The translations under genes were made by a program, and so were the position numbers. Below are positions 7,098 to 15,100 of a stretch of DNA of 49,551 nt, piece by piece. The stretch is taken from contig JANPCU010000099.1 in the NCBI GenBank assembly GCA_031431195.1, positions 1-49,551 on the forward strand. The letters are read 5' to 3'. The notes beneath the pieces are model-generated. The model searched no databases. It was given only the letters and a program-made list of their open reading frames with translations, and was not told the origin of the DNA. Source of the DNA: TH-plancto1 sp031431195. GTDB lineage: Bacteria; Planctomycetota; Planctomycetia; Planctomycetales; Planctomycetaceae. Position 1 is the first letter of the stretch. Each line of letters opens with the position of its first letter.

Positions 7098-8363
7098 TCA
7101 CCAGGCGAACGTGACGCCTGCCCGGCCCCCGACAGTGCCCTGGTTCAATCCGGTCCCGACGCCCGCGTTCAAGAAGATGCTTTCGTTCAGTCGTCCGACA
7201 CCGCTGAAGCTCATCGCACTCTGACCACCGAAATTGCCATAGTTCAAAGAGGCAGCGTAATTCTTGCCATCCGGCAGGATCGATCCGGAGCCGCCCAAGG
7301 CGATGGCCATCGCCACCCCCTCCGTGGCATCCTGAACATCGGACTGCAGACCCTGGAATGCGGAGGAGTTGGTCACGATGGCATTGGGGTCGACCGTGGC
7401 CAGGTTGCCACCCGCATCGGAGGTCACGATCCGTGTGGGTCCGGTTTGCGCCGCGAGACTGGCTGCCGAATTGATGCCAGCCGCTGTGTAGGTGTTGGTG
7501 GCGGTTCCTAGGGACATCTGATTGGCGCGGGTTGTGGTCGCAAAAGTACCGATGGCGGTGGAATTCGCGAAGTTTGCGGTGGCAGCGTGTCCGAGAGCGG
7601 TCGATTGGTTGCCGCCAGCTCTGCTTTCGGAGCCGATGGCGGCCGAGTTTGTACCACTTGCTCTTGATAACTGGCCAAGGGCGGTCGAGCCGTCTCCTGT
7701 TGCCTCTGATAACTGGCCAACGGCAGTCGAGCGGACGCCGACGGCCTGCGACAGATCGCCAACGGCGATCGAGGCGAGTCCGCTCGCTGTCGAAGAGTGT
7801 CCAAGCGCTGTCGACAAGTTTCCGCTGGCCGTCGAATTCACGCCGAGTGCGGTCGATGAACTTCCGGTGGCCTCGGAATTCTGACCGAAGGCCGACGAGT
7901 CATCACCGGTTGCCTCGGACAGCTCACCGACTGCGGTCGATCGAGCCCCGCTGGCCAACGACTGCTCGCCGACGGCGGTCGAGGCGAGGTTATTGGCCCT
8001 AGCACCTCGACCAAGTGCGGTCGAGGCTTCACCACTCGCCACTGACAACTGACCGAGAGCGGTCGAGTCGGTATTGCTGGCGGTCGAATTCGTGCCGATT
8101 GCGGTCGAGAAGTTTCCGCTCGCGGACGAAATCCGGCCGAGTGCGATCGAGTTGCTTCCGCTCGCCGTAGCACTATCACCAATGGCGGTGGACTGCGGCC
8201 CCGTCGCCGTGGCCCCTTGAGCGTTACCGGTCACAAAGTCCTGGCCTAGGAACTGGGCATGAGCCTCATTCATCCCCAGCCCGAGTGCCAGGGCACCGCC
8301 GGTCAACAATACCCCACTGCACCGACAAATCGAACGACGCCAACAAACAGGCAGCAGATTCAT
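7098..8363 (-). CDS. YadA-like trimeric autotransporter adhesin
   Basis: A protein of 421 residues with the complete trimeric autotransporter layout. A signal peptide ends EAHA (about residue 36). A head of about sixteen 14-residue repeats (roughly 54-285) has the pattern STALGxxSxASG, the left-handed beta-roll head of YadA. A short linker and stalk follow. The last 75 residues match the YadA membrane anchor (ATEGVAMAIALGGSGSILPD, then alternating beta strands). The chain ends in Trp (GVTFAW), the usual terminal aromatic signal for outer-membrane barrel insertion. It should export its own head as a trimer and bind a surface or other cells; the ligand is unknown. The gene is complete, and the long open frames on the opposite strand arise from the repetitive sequence. 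Confidence 0.92.
   Translation of the reverse strand: MNLLPVCWRRSICRCSGVLLTGGALALGLGMNEAHAQFLGQDFVTGNAQGATATGPQSTAIGDSATASGSNSIALGRISSASGNFSTAIGTNSTASNTDSTALGQLSVASGEASTALGRGARANNLASTAVGEQSLASGARSTAVGELSEATGDDSSAFGQNSEATGSSSTALGVNSTASGNLSTALGHSSTASGLASIAVGDLSQAVGVRSTAVGQLSEATGDGSTALGQLSRASGTNSAAIGSESRAGGNQSTALGHAATANFANSTAIGTFATTTRANQMSLGTATNTYTAAGINSAASLAAQTGPTRIVTSDAGGNLATVDPNAIVTNSSAFQGLQSDVQDATEGVAMAIALGGSGSILPDGKNYAASLNYGNFGGQSAMSFSGVGRLNESIFLNAGVGTGLNQGTVGGRAGVTFAW
7509..8204 (-). repeat. 42-bp degenerate tandem repeats coding the adhesin head
   Basis: Each 42-bp unit encodes one 14-residue head repeat, with a recurring GCGGTCGA-like word (plus strand) at the STAxG position. Units differ throughout, so the array is old and diverged, although its copy number could still vary by recombination. 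Confidence 0.8.
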
Positions 8364-8574
8364 GACAACTCCCCCGAGTAAAATTGGTGACAGATGTGCG
8401 TCCGTACCTGATCGTCACGCTCTCTTATCGCACCGTCAGTTTCGACTCGTTCGAATTCCCTGCTTGAACACCAATCCCCTGACTGGCGAACATTTTTGCC
8501 AGTCCTGTCAGCCTCACCAGCAGTCACGGTCCCACTCCGGCAGAAACCGCCACTCGCGATGCTCTGCTCGCTCT
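8364..8574. other. Upstream region of the adhesin gene
   Basis: About 210 nt between the stop of the cytochrome gene and the adhesin start, both on the minus strand. It should hold the adhesin promoter. I see no clear -35/-10 pair, strong palindrome or small gene. Confidence 0.3.
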
Positions 8575-11520
8575 CTACGGCAACTCCGGAGCCCCCGGGC
8601 GTTGCAGCGGGTAGATCACCAGTGGCTCGGCGGCGTGATTGGCGGCGGGGTACTTGGCCCGGGCAGCGGGGATGGCGGTGCCACGGATGGTGTCATCGTC
8701 CTTGTAGCGCTCGTGCATCTCGTGGTGGTACTCGGCCTGCTTCGCGTCGCCGAGTTGGGTGTAGAGCAGGTTGAGTCCGTAGTGGGCGCGGAAGCTTTCC
8801 GAATCGATCTTCAGAGTGCGCTGGTAGGCGACGATCGACTCTTGAATGAGGGCCTCGCGCTCGGCCTTCCGCTCCTCACCCCGAATCTGTCGAGCCTGGT
8901 CGAACAGCACTCCGCCCAGTTCCAGCCACACGTCATCATCCAGGCTGAAGTCGAACTTGCGCTTCACCCGCTCGGGTGAGTTGTTGTTGTCGAGGATACT
9001 GCGGAACGCCAGCTCGGCGTCCTTGAGCTGGCCCTGTTGCCGGCTGATCAGCCCGCCGAACCACGCAGCTGTCCATTCGGGGGTGGGTGGGTCTGTGTAT
9101 TCGCGGGAGCGGTTGAGGGCAGCTGTGGCCTCATCGAGTCGGCCTTCGGAGAAGTAGACGCGGGCGAGGTTGAGCGGCCCGTCAAAGCGTTTGAGCTTTT
9201 CGACCTCGGTGAAGGCTTGCTCCGCCTGGCGGAGTTCAGCGCGGCCTTCGAGGAACAGGCCGATACCGTAGTCGTTCCAGCGTTGCCAGACCGGGATCTC
9301 GGTCTTCTGCAGAGCGACCGGCGTGTCGACCCCCTCGACCGGAAGCGTGATCGTGTCGCTGGCGATCGTCACGACCGGCAGCGGGTTCTTGAACGGCTTC
9401 CCCTTTTCGTACCCGCGCATCGGCAGGTCGCCGTCCTTCGCGGTCTTGGTCACGTAGTCCATGTACTCCTGGTCGAACTTGCGGTACTGGAGCTTCACCT
9501 CAATCGTGACATGGTCGTCGAGCTTCTCGGGCAGAGTGATCCCATAATGGGCGACCTGCCCTGCCCCGGGCGGCACTTGGTGATTGTAGAGCGGGACGCG
9601 GATGTCCTGCGGGTTGCGGCGGTTGATGCGGTTGCCGTGCTCGTCGAGCAAGAAGACATTGATGAAGTGCGACCAGCGGTCGACCGCCTGCTGCTCGTCC
9701 ATTCCGCCGCTGCGACCGATGACCTGGCCGTGGCTCGTGACCTTCACATCGACCCAGATCTCGTTGGAGTCGGCCGTCCCTTGCGACAGCGGATGCCCCA
9801 TCTTGAGCGTGCGGATCACGGTCTCCAGCAGGTAGCTCGCTCCCGGCTTCAAGGTCGGCAGCGTCGGACGCAGCGGAGCATGCAGCTGGCCGTCGATCTG
9901 GCCGTTCTCCTTGATCCCGAAGATGTCGATGCGCGAGGTGCCCACCAGGAACTTCTCGTGGCGGGCGACACTCTCATCATCCCCCTTGAGCCAAGCCAGC
10001 CCGGTGTTCGCCGCTGGGAACAGGTGGTCATGGACCGAGAGCTTGCCCGATTTGTCGAAGTCCTTCGACCCAAATTCCTGCGACGATGCCAAAGGCATGT
10101 GGCACTCGGCACAGTTCGTCTTGGCGACATCGGGATAGTAGAAACTCTTGACCCCGTGGCCCGAGACGCCCGACAGACGGAAGCTGTCGTAGTGGTTCTG
10201 GCCACGCACGAAGTCGCGATAGTGATTCAGTTCATAGGGCAACCCGACTTTATGACAGGTCGAGCAGAACTCCGCTGTCTTGTGATGCGGTTTGAGGAAA
10301 GTGTTCTTGTGGAAAGTCGGCTTCGACTTGACCAGCTGGTTGTTGACCCATTGCAGCAGCGGGTCACTCGACTTCGCGAAGGGGTAGTGGATCGGCTCTT
10401 CAATCGTAAAGTCCGCGTTGCCGACCGTGCTATTCACGTGCGTGATTGCGTGGCAGGTCGTACAGGTAATCCCGGCGTGGGCTGTGGCGTGCTTCTGTAA
10501 ATCATAGTTCGGATCGTCGAACGCCCCGCTAAAGAACGGGACCGGATCATGGCACCCGGCACACCAGCGCGACGACTGCACGTGGCCGTCCCGCTTCATG
10601 CCGAACTCGCGCGTCTCCCGAATACTGGCGAGGTACATGGGGTTGTTGAAGGAACTGAGCCGGTGCGAGCTCTTGCTCCACTGAGCATGGACATCCGCGT
10701 GACAGCGCTTGCAGTAGTCGTCCATCATCAGCGTGTCCGCCGGGATGAAGTTCCCGGTGGCTGTCTTGGCCAGCGAAGGCAGGAAGTATTTCTCCCCTTC
10801 CTTCGGCCCGGCGACGTTCCATTTACGGGGGTCGGTCGAGTGGCTCACCGCGATCGCCACGACGGCAGCGGCCACGGCACCCAGATAACCGAGACCATAC
10901 TTCCACTGAATCTTCGGCCCCGCAAGGCGATGCAGAATATAGAGCCAAATGCCAAACAGCGGGCTGATGACGTGGGCCCAGTAAGCGATGGAGCGGGCCT
11001 GCGGCTGCCGGAGTTCGAAGCCACCCACGCGGAACAGTGCCAGTCCCGACACCAGTACCACGATACTGGCCGCGAAGAGAGCGTATCCAACCGTCACTGC
11101 CCGGCGGTTCTTGCGGCCCAAGGTGTTCTTGATGTGAACCAAACAGAACACGATGAACGGCACAACGAGCAACAGCCCCAGGACCAGGTGTCCGAGGAAC
11201 ATGCACAGGTAAAAAAAGTTCTGGTAGGTCCGCCCCGTCGACCACTCCATCGCGGTGATCGTGGTCAGGTACGCTGAGTTGGCGATCAGCAACGCCAGCA
11301 GCGCCAGCACGAGGTACAGCAGCTTCCGCAGCTTCGGGCCGATCGCCTTCTTGACAATGGCTCGCGGCGGAACCACTCCCTGGGAGACCGCAGAAGCGGG
11401 AGGAACAATCGACGGGGGGAGCCGGGGGACTCCGTCACCGTTTCCAACGAGGGGATTGGACATGAACACACCATGAATGGAACCGCCCATAAATGGAATG
11501 CCTGGGCGATGAAACGACAT
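8575..11520 (-). CDS. Membrane pentaheme cytochrome c with TPR tail
   Basis: A protein of 981 residues. Five probable membrane helices (about 67-89, 102-130, 142-163, 180-199, 208-227) lead into an exported region with exactly five CxxCH heme sites: Cys270, Cys320, Cys353, Cys419 and Cys470. Extra histidines near the sites could be distal ligands. The region resembles cytochrome c554-type multiheme proteins. A beta-rich middle follows, then TPR-like helices from about 730 to 950. Helix histidines 111, 183 and 197 suggest a possible b-type heme module, which is inference. It may pass electrons between the membrane and periplasmic partners. The start is uncertain: ATG 11520 has AGGA a few bases upstream, while ATG 11490 and 11463 lack a clear site. 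Confidence 0.85.
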   Translation of the reverse strand: MSFHRPGIPFMGGSIHGVFMSNPLVGNGDGVPRLPPSIVPPASAVSQGVVPPRAIVKKAIGPKLRKLLYLVLALLALLIANSAYLTTITAMEWSTGRTYQNFFYLCMFLGHLVLGLLLVVPFIVFCLVHIKNTLGRKNRRAVTVGYALFAASIVVLVSGLALFRVGGFELRQPQARSIAYWAHVISPLFGIWLYILHRLAGPKIQWKYGLGYLGAVAAAVVAIAVSHSTDPRKWNVAGPKEGEKYFLPSLAKTATGNFIPADTLMMDDYCKRCHADVHAQWSKSSHRLSSFNNPMYLASIRETREFGMKRDGHVQSSRWCAGCHDPVPFFSGAFDDPNYDLQKHATAHAGITCTTCHAITHVNSTVGNADFTIEEPIHYPFAKSSDPLLQWVNNQLVKSKPTFHKNTFLKPHHKTAEFCSTCHKVGLPYELNHYRDFVRGQNHYDSFRLSGVSGHGVKSFYYPDVAKTNCAECHMPLASSQEFGSKDFDKSGKLSVHDHLFPAANTGLAWLKGDDESVARHEKFLVGTSRIDIFGIKENGQIDGQLHAPLRPTLPTLKPGASYLLETVIRTLKMGHPLSQGTADSNEIWVDVKVTSHGQVIGRSGGMDEQQAVDRWSHFINVFLLDEHGNRINRRNPQDIRVPLYNHQVPPGAGQVAHYGITLPEKLDDHVTIEVKLQYRKFDQEYMDYVTKTAKDGDLPMRGYEKGKPFKNPLPVVTIASDTITLPVEGVDTPVALQKTEIPVWQRWNDYGIGLFLEGRAELRQAEQAFTEVEKLKRFDGPLNLARVYFSEGRLDEATAALNRSREYTDPPTPEWTAAWFGGLISRQQGQLKDAELAFRSILDNNNSPERVKRKFDFSLDDDVWLELGGVLFDQARQIRGEERKAEREALIQESIVAYQRTLKIDSESFRAHYGLNLLYTQLGDAKQAEYHHEMHERYKDDDTIRGTAIPAARAKYPAANHAAEPLVIYPLQRPGAPELP

Positions 11521-11580
11521 TGTATCCTAGCGGTCTGGCGAATGAATCCCAGAGGTGGATCGGCGGCTGGGCCGGCTCCC

Positions 11581-12108
11581 TCAGAGTTTCCCGGCCGTTT
11601 TGAGAGCAGCCTCCACGGTCGCCAGCGGAAGCAGCAGCGACAAGGGGGCATCCAGCAGCGGGACCGCACCGTATGAGACGTACCACTGGGCAGCCTGTTC
11701 GCTCTTCGCATCAATCAGCATGGCCACACCGCCGACTTCTGCGGCGGCCAGTAGGCATCGTTTGCCCGCCGCCAGGATGAGCTGCCCACCGAGTCCATGG
11801 CCCTGGAACAGTTGATGGACGGCCAATCGTCCCAGTCGAAACACTGGCACGTCATGCCGGGCGAGCCCTTTGCGAAGAGCAGCCGGGGTCCGATGAGACT
11901 CCAGCGACGCTGGAGAGAGGCTGTAGAAACCCAAAATCGTGGTGCTATCCGCCTGCGAGATCACGAGGAACGTTTTGGAGGCTCCCAAATCGTGGCTTTG
12001 ACGAGCCTGTTGACGCAGAAACTGATTGAGCACTGGCGCGCCGCAGTCGAACTGTGTCCGATCGTGTCGCGTGCTGATCGGCTCTTCTCGCCAATCCGGC
12101 AGATTCAT
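11581..12108 (-). CDS. GNAT acetyltransferase toxin, TacT type
   Basis: A protein of 175 residues of the GNAT fold, matching toxins of the DUF1778-linked TacT/AtaT group that acetylate aminoacyl-tRNA and block translation. Visible features are FDCGAPVLNQFLRQQARQ (20-37), the strand RLGRLAVHQLFQGHGLGGQL (91-110) with the acetyl-CoA pyrophosphate loop QGHGLGG, and the C-terminal WYVSYGAVPL (142-151) with the conserved tyrosine region. Its start overlaps the antitoxin stop by 4 nt. All core motifs are present, so it is probably intact. The target tRNA cannot be predicted from the sequence. Confidence 0.88.
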   Translation of the reverse strand: MNLPDWREEPISTRHDRTQFDCGAPVLNQFLRQQARQSHDLGASKTFLVISQADSTTILGFYSLSPASLESHRTPAALRKGLARHDVPVFRLGRLAVHQLFQGHGLGGQLILAAGKRCLLAAAEVGGVAMLIDAKSEQAAQWYVSYGAVPLLDAPLSLLLPLATVEAALKTAGKL

Positions 12109-12383
12109 GACTGCTCCGGAAAAGCACGAGCCGCTTTTCGCAGCTTGGCATTCGGCGCGGGGGGATGTTCCAGAAGTTCCATCACGCGTCGACTGTCACG
12201 CGGAGTGAGCTTCACGAGTTCGTATTCATCAATAATCGCCTGAGCGGCTTGGAGAGTCGTGCGAAGGATGAACTCGGTCATATCGGTGCCAGCGAGGGCG
12301 ACCGCTCTCAGAATCAGCGCCTTATCCGAGGGGCGTACCCGGAGGGCCACTCGACTGTTCTCATTGACTGCGGGCCGGGGCAT
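12105..12383 (-). CDS. DUF1778 ribbon-helix-helix antitoxin, TacA type
   Basis: A protein of 92 residues. The N-terminal RVALRVRPSDKALILRAVAL followed by DMTEFILRTTL is the ribbon-helix-helix DNA-binding domain of DUF1778 antitoxins. The C-terminal half (about 50-92) should wrap the acetyltransferase toxin. A GGAGG ribosome site precedes the ATG. It overlaps the toxin gene by 4 nt, and a 31-bp palindromic candidate operator lies just upstream, as expected for an autoregulated module. The pair is transcribed away from nuoA, so the intergenic region serves both. Confidence 0.88.
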   Translation of the reverse strand: MPRPAVNENSRVALRVRPSDKALILRAVALAGTDMTEFILRTTLQAAQAIIDEYELVKLTPRDSRRVMELLEHPPAPNAKLRKAARAFPEQS

Positions 12384-12393
12384 GTGATCCTCC

Positions 12394-12424
12394 GATTATG
12401 TGTGCATTCAAAGCGTACATAATC
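12394..12424 (-). promoter_or_regulatory. Candidate operator/promoter of the tacAT pair
   Basis: GATTATGT (12394-12401) and its exact complement ACATAATC (12417-12424) form a spaced palindrome 10 nt before the antitoxin start. On the minus strand TTGACA (complement at 12435-12440) lies upstream and could be a -35 box whose -10 would fall inside the palindrome. Binding of the antitoxin here would block transcription. This is inference from position and symmetry. Confidence 0.55.
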
Positions 12425-12655
12425 CTTGAAAGGATGTCAATCCGGGACACCACCCAGGTGCATCCACGAATTGCCGCGAGCTGGTCTCAGTGCGATCACT
12501 CTGGAATTCTCATCCGCCGGAGTGGACTGACTGAACCTCACATCCCCTTGTTGCTCCTAGTCGTATCCCCTACGATCCTTAGAGGTTCGGCGGTCGCGCC
12601 GCACATCCGGGAGCACTCCAAGGGACGGAGCGCTTCGCCGAAAGTCTTCTCTGGC

Positions 12656-13057
12656 ATGAGGTTAGGTGCAGACGTGGAGATACCTCCGCTGCTCTTGTAC
12701 GTGGGAGCGTTGATCGGGTTCGTGGTCACGAACATGATCTTGACGCACATTATTGGCCCACGCAAAAAAACAGCTGTCAAAGACATGCCGTATGAGTCGG
12801 GAATGGACCCGATCGGCGATGCGCGGCAGCCATTTGATGTGAAGTTTTACCTCGTCGCCATTCTCTTTCTGGTGTTCGACGTGGAGTTGCTGTTCCTCTA
12901 TCCGTGGGCGGTGAGTGCCTATCTTCCCGAGGGTCAGACGGGCGGGATTCCGGTGGAGCTGCGCGGGACGGTGTTTGGCGTGATGCTGGTGTTCATGGCC
13001 ACGCTGGTGATCGCGTATGCTTATGCCTGGAAAAAGGGCGTCTTCAAGTGGCGGTGA
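12656..13057 (+). CDS. nuoA: NADH-quinone oxidoreductase subunit A
   Basis: A protein of 133 residues, small membrane subunit of complex I. Three helices are visible: about 10-30 (LLYVGALIGFVVTNMILTH), about 63-85 (DVKFYLVAILFLVFDVELLF) and about 100-122. The loop between the first two contains KDMPYESGMDPIGDAR, the conserved segment with the cysteine-switch position; it has Ser where many homologues have Cys (ES/CG). I chose ATG 12656. GTG 12674 is an alternative with AGGT upstream. The frame is open further upstream but is not conserved. It heads the nuo locus and is followed by a 121-nt gap full of palindromes before nuoB. Confidence 0.93.
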   Translation: MRLGADVEIPPLLLYVGALIGFVVTNMILTHIIGPRKKTAVKDMPYESGMDPIGDARQPFDVKFYLVAILFLVFDVELLFLYPWAVSAYLPEGQTGGIPVELRGTVFGVMLVFMATLVIAYAYAWKKGVFKWR

Positions 13058-13064
13058 CGCCGTC

Positions 13065-13168
13065 GCAGAAGTCGTCAGACTTCTGCCGAGTCGTAGCGGA
13101 ATTCGTAAGAATTTCGCCGTGTCCTGCGTGGAATCGAATTCTGCAGAGTTCTTACGAATTCTGCTACG
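13065..13168. repeat. Palindrome cluster between nuoA and nuoB
   Basis: Three linked elements. GCAGAAGTC (13065-13073) pairs with GACTTCTGC (13078-13086) around a GTCA loop. GCGGAATTC (13096-13104) pairs with GAATTTCGC (13109-13117) around GTAA. An outer pair joins 13093-13113 with 13147-13168. It ends exactly at the GGAGG ribosome site of nuoB, so folding could affect nuoB translation. Confidence 0.75.
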
Positions 13169-13178
13169 GAGGTGAGCC

Positions 13179-13784
13179 TTGGTCGATCTGCCGAAACAGC
13201 CCGGACTGCCCGATAACGTCTTCATGACGAAGCTCGACGCTGCCGCCAGTTGGGCCCGCTCGAATAGCTTGTGGCCGATGCCGTTCGCCACCGCATGTTG
13301 CGGGATCGAGTTGATGGCGACAGCTTCCAGCCGGTTCGACCTAGCGCGGTTCGGGGCGGAAGTGATGCGGTTTTCGCCTCGGCAGTGCGATCTGATGATC
13401 GTGGCGGGCCGGGTGGTGATGAAGATGCTGCCGGTCTTGCAGCGGATTTGGCTCCAGATGCCGGAGCCGAAGTGGTGCATCTCGATGGGGGCGTGTGCCT
13501 GTACGGGTGGGGTGTTTGACACCTATGCCGTGGTCCAAGGGGTCGACCGCTTCATTCCGGTCGATCTCTACGTTCCCGGCTGCCCGCCGCGTCCCGAGCA
13601 ACTGATCGCCGCGATCATCGAGATGCAGGAAAAGATCATGAAGACCGGCACGTTCGACGGTCGCGAATTCGCCAAGCGGACCGAAGCAACGGGGCCGATT
13701 CCAGTGGAACTGGAAGAAGTCCGCCGGTCGCGGGCGGCGACTTTGGTCGAGGGCTTGGAGATTTACCTGCCACCTAAGATGTAA
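13179..13784 (+). CDS. nuoB: NADH-quinone oxidoreductase subunit B
   Basis: A protein of 201 residues, the peripheral-arm subunit that carries the terminal iron-sulfur cluster N2 next to the quinone site. The tandem cysteines in ATACCGIE, the cysteines of WCISMGACACTGG and the last one in YVPGCPPRPEQL provide the cluster ligands. NSLWPMPFATACCG and GVDRFIPVDLYVPG are highly characteristic. I chose the TTG at 13179 because GGAGG ends 6 nt before it; the first in-frame ATG is 13224, which would remove conserved-looking N-terminal residues. It is separated from nuoC by a Uma2 gene and followed after 11 nt by a 24-bp perfect palindrome. Confidence 0.95.
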   Translation: MVDLPKQPGLPDNVFMTKLDAAASWARSNSLWPMPFATACCGIELMATASSRFDLARFGAEVMRFSPRQCDLMIVAGRVVMKMLPVLQRIWLQMPEPKWCISMGACACTGGVFDTYAVVQGVDRFIPVDLYVPGCPPRPEQLIAAIIEMQEKIMKTGTFDGREFAKRTEATGPIPVELEEVRRSRAATLVEGLEIYLPPKM

Positions 13785-13795
13785 CTCAAAGGAAA

Positions 13796-13819
13796 GCCCA
13801 CCGGTTGCAACCGGTGGGC
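13796..13819. repeat. Stop-adjacent palindrome, GGTTGCAACC family (copy 1)
   Basis: A 24-bp perfect palindrome with core GGTTGCAACC, 11 nt after the nuoB stop. The stem pairs outside the core are CCACC/GGTGG here and differ compensatorily in the other copies. No T-tract follows, and it is inside an operon, so full termination is unlikely. Confidence 0.85.
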
Positions 13820-13850
13820 GTTGTGATGCCAACAGACGCGGGAAGTCGAG

Positions 13851-14477
13851 ATGCGAGCCGTCGAGTCCACCATCGAGAGACCTCGATCCCGCCGGGGAGA
13901 ACCGGTGTGGGAGGTGGCCGACTTGGACCCTGTTCGCAGCCCAGTCCAAGGGAACTGGACTGAGAACGACTACTTCGCACTCGACACGAATCGCCTGATT
14001 GAGTTCACGCACGGGATGCTGGAGTTTCCCCAGCCTCCCACCATGCTCCACCAGATCGTGGTCGGCAATCTGTTGCGACCTTTGGCTGAATTCGTGGGCC
14101 GAGGCAACGCTCTCTTTCACATGACGGTCAAACTGTCACCTGGCGTCATCCGCATGCCGGATATTTGCCACTTCGATGGGAGTCTGGTGGACTATAAGTC
14201 GAATATTCCGCTCCACGACGTGAAGCTGGTGGTGGAAGTCTTGAACATGAGTGCCGAGTCTCGCGAACGCGACCTCGTCACCAAGCGCCGCGAGTATGCC
14301 CAAGCCGGGATTGCCGAATACTGGATCGTCGATCCGGATGACGAAACGATCACGGTGCTGTCCCTCAACGGCAGGCAGTACGAAAGAGCGGGCGAGTACA
14401 AACCGGGGCAGAAGGCTGCCTCGGTCTTACTCCGCGGGTTCGAGATGGAAGTGACGGAAGCCTTCCGGCGTGATTGA
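13851..14477 (+). CDS. Uma2 family putative endonuclease inside the nuo locus
   Basis: A protein of 208 residues with an N-terminal extension of about 35 residues before the Uma2 domain. The putative PD-(D/E)XK residues are Asp104 (RMPDICHF), Glu129 (LVVEVLNMS) and Lys145 (DLVTKRREYAQ), followed by the typical GIAEYWIVDP. Role unknown; nuclease activity is family-level inference. It sits between nuoB and nuoC on the same strand, 66 nt after nuoB and 56 nt before nuoC. No nuo function is known for this family, so it is most simply cargo in the operon. It is not a close copy of the two Uma2 genes further on. Confidence 0.85.
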   Translation: MRAVESTIERPRSRRGEPVWEVADLDPVRSPVQGNWTENDYFALDTNRLIEFTHGMLEFPQPPTMLHQIVVGNLLRPLAEFVGRGNALFHMTVKLSPGVIRMPDICHFDGSLVDYKSNIPLHDVKLVVEVLNMSAESRERDLVTKRREYAQAGIAEYWIVDPDDETITVLSLNGRQYERAGEYKPGQKAASVLLRGFEMEVTEAFRRD

Positions 14478-14497
14478 CCCTGCATCGCCCTGCCCCC

Positions 14498-14527
14498 TGA
14501 AAACTGACCACTGACGACTGAAAACTC
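14498..14527. repeat. CTGACGACTGAAAAC element before nuoC
   Basis: Contains two related words, CTGAAAACTG and CTGACGACTGAAAAC (14511-14525). The same word, inverted, makes up the 14-bp tandem array at 15029-15084, and CTGACGACTGAGAAC occurs at 25436-25450 before nuoJ. The copies thus flank nuoC in opposite orientation. Confidence 0.65.
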
Positions 14528-14533
14528 CCCGCC

Positions 14534-15019
14534 ATGACTGACCTACAACCCCTCATCGACAAGTTCGCCCTCGCCCCGAGCGAATTCCGCGACAACCGCC
14601 GCGTGGTGGTGGCTGCGGATCAGCTGGTGGCGTTACTGGAAACGCTGAAGAACTCGCATGGGTTCAGCATGCTGGTCGACATCACCTGTGTCGACTATCT
14701 GGAGTACGAGGGGGCCGCTGACCGATTCGGGCTGGTGTATTGCCTGCTCAACATGACAACCGGAGAGCGGCTAATCGTGCGGACGTTCGTCAACGATCCT
14801 GGCCCGACGCTGCCCACGGTCACGACGCTCTGGAAGGGGGCCGACTGGATGGAGCGCGAGGTGTACGACATGTTCGGCATCACTTTCACTGGCCACCCCG
14901 ACCTCCGCCGCATCCTCATGCCGGATGAATTCACAGCCTTCCCCCTCCGCAAGGACTACCCCATCAAGGGTCGCGGTGAGCGGCACAACTTCCCGGTCAT
15001 TACGCGTTCGGAGAGTTAA
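14534..15019 (+). CDS. nuoC: NADH-quinone oxidoreductase subunit C
   Basis: A protein of 161 residues, the stand-alone 30-kDa subunit of the complex I peripheral arm. Features are VDITCVDYLEYEG, RFGLVYCLLNMTTGERL, the signature segment ADWMEREVYDMFGITFTGHP and the C-terminal RILMPDEFTAFPLRKDYPIK. It is not fused to nuoD, unlike in enterobacteria. It is boxed in by Uma2 genes, with an inverted pair of CTGACGACTG-type repeats immediately on either side. Length and motifs are normal, so the insertions around it have not damaged it. Confidence 0.96.
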   Translation: MTDLQPLIDKFALAPSEFRDNRRVVVAADQLVALLETLKNSHGFSMLVDITCVDYLEYEGAADRFGLVYCLLNMTTGERLIVRTFVNDPGPTLPTVTTLWKGADWMEREVYDMFGITFTGHPDLRRILMPDEFTAFPLRKDYPIKGRGERHNFPVITRSES

Positions 15020-15028
15020 GCGGGGAAA

Positions 15029-15084
15029 GTTTTCAGTCGTCTGTTTTCAGTCGTCTGTTTTCAGTCGTCAGTTTTCAGTCGTCA
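15029..15084. repeat. Four tandem 14-bp repeats (GTTTTCAGTCGTCT)
   Basis: Four consecutive units: 15029-15042, 15043-15056, 15057-15070 and 15071-15084. They are identical except for the last base, which is T, T, A, A. They fill the gap between nuoC and the next Uma2 gene, so slippage would change this spacing. The unit is the inverse of the word before nuoC and nuoJ. Confidence 0.9.
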
Positions 15085-15100
15085 GCCAGAGACAAGCACC

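Noticed and set aside
7522..7884. A plus-strand frame within the adhesin repeats with regular AVE repeats
   Set aside because: The regularity comes from the 42-bp repeats of the minus-strand adhesin head read backwards. The adhesin also has a signal peptide and anchor.
9037..10500. A 487-codon plus-strand frame opposite the cytochrome gene
   Set aside because: The minus-strand product has five heme motifs and TPRs. The plus-strand frame is low-complexity and reads like an antisense shadow in GC-rich DNA.
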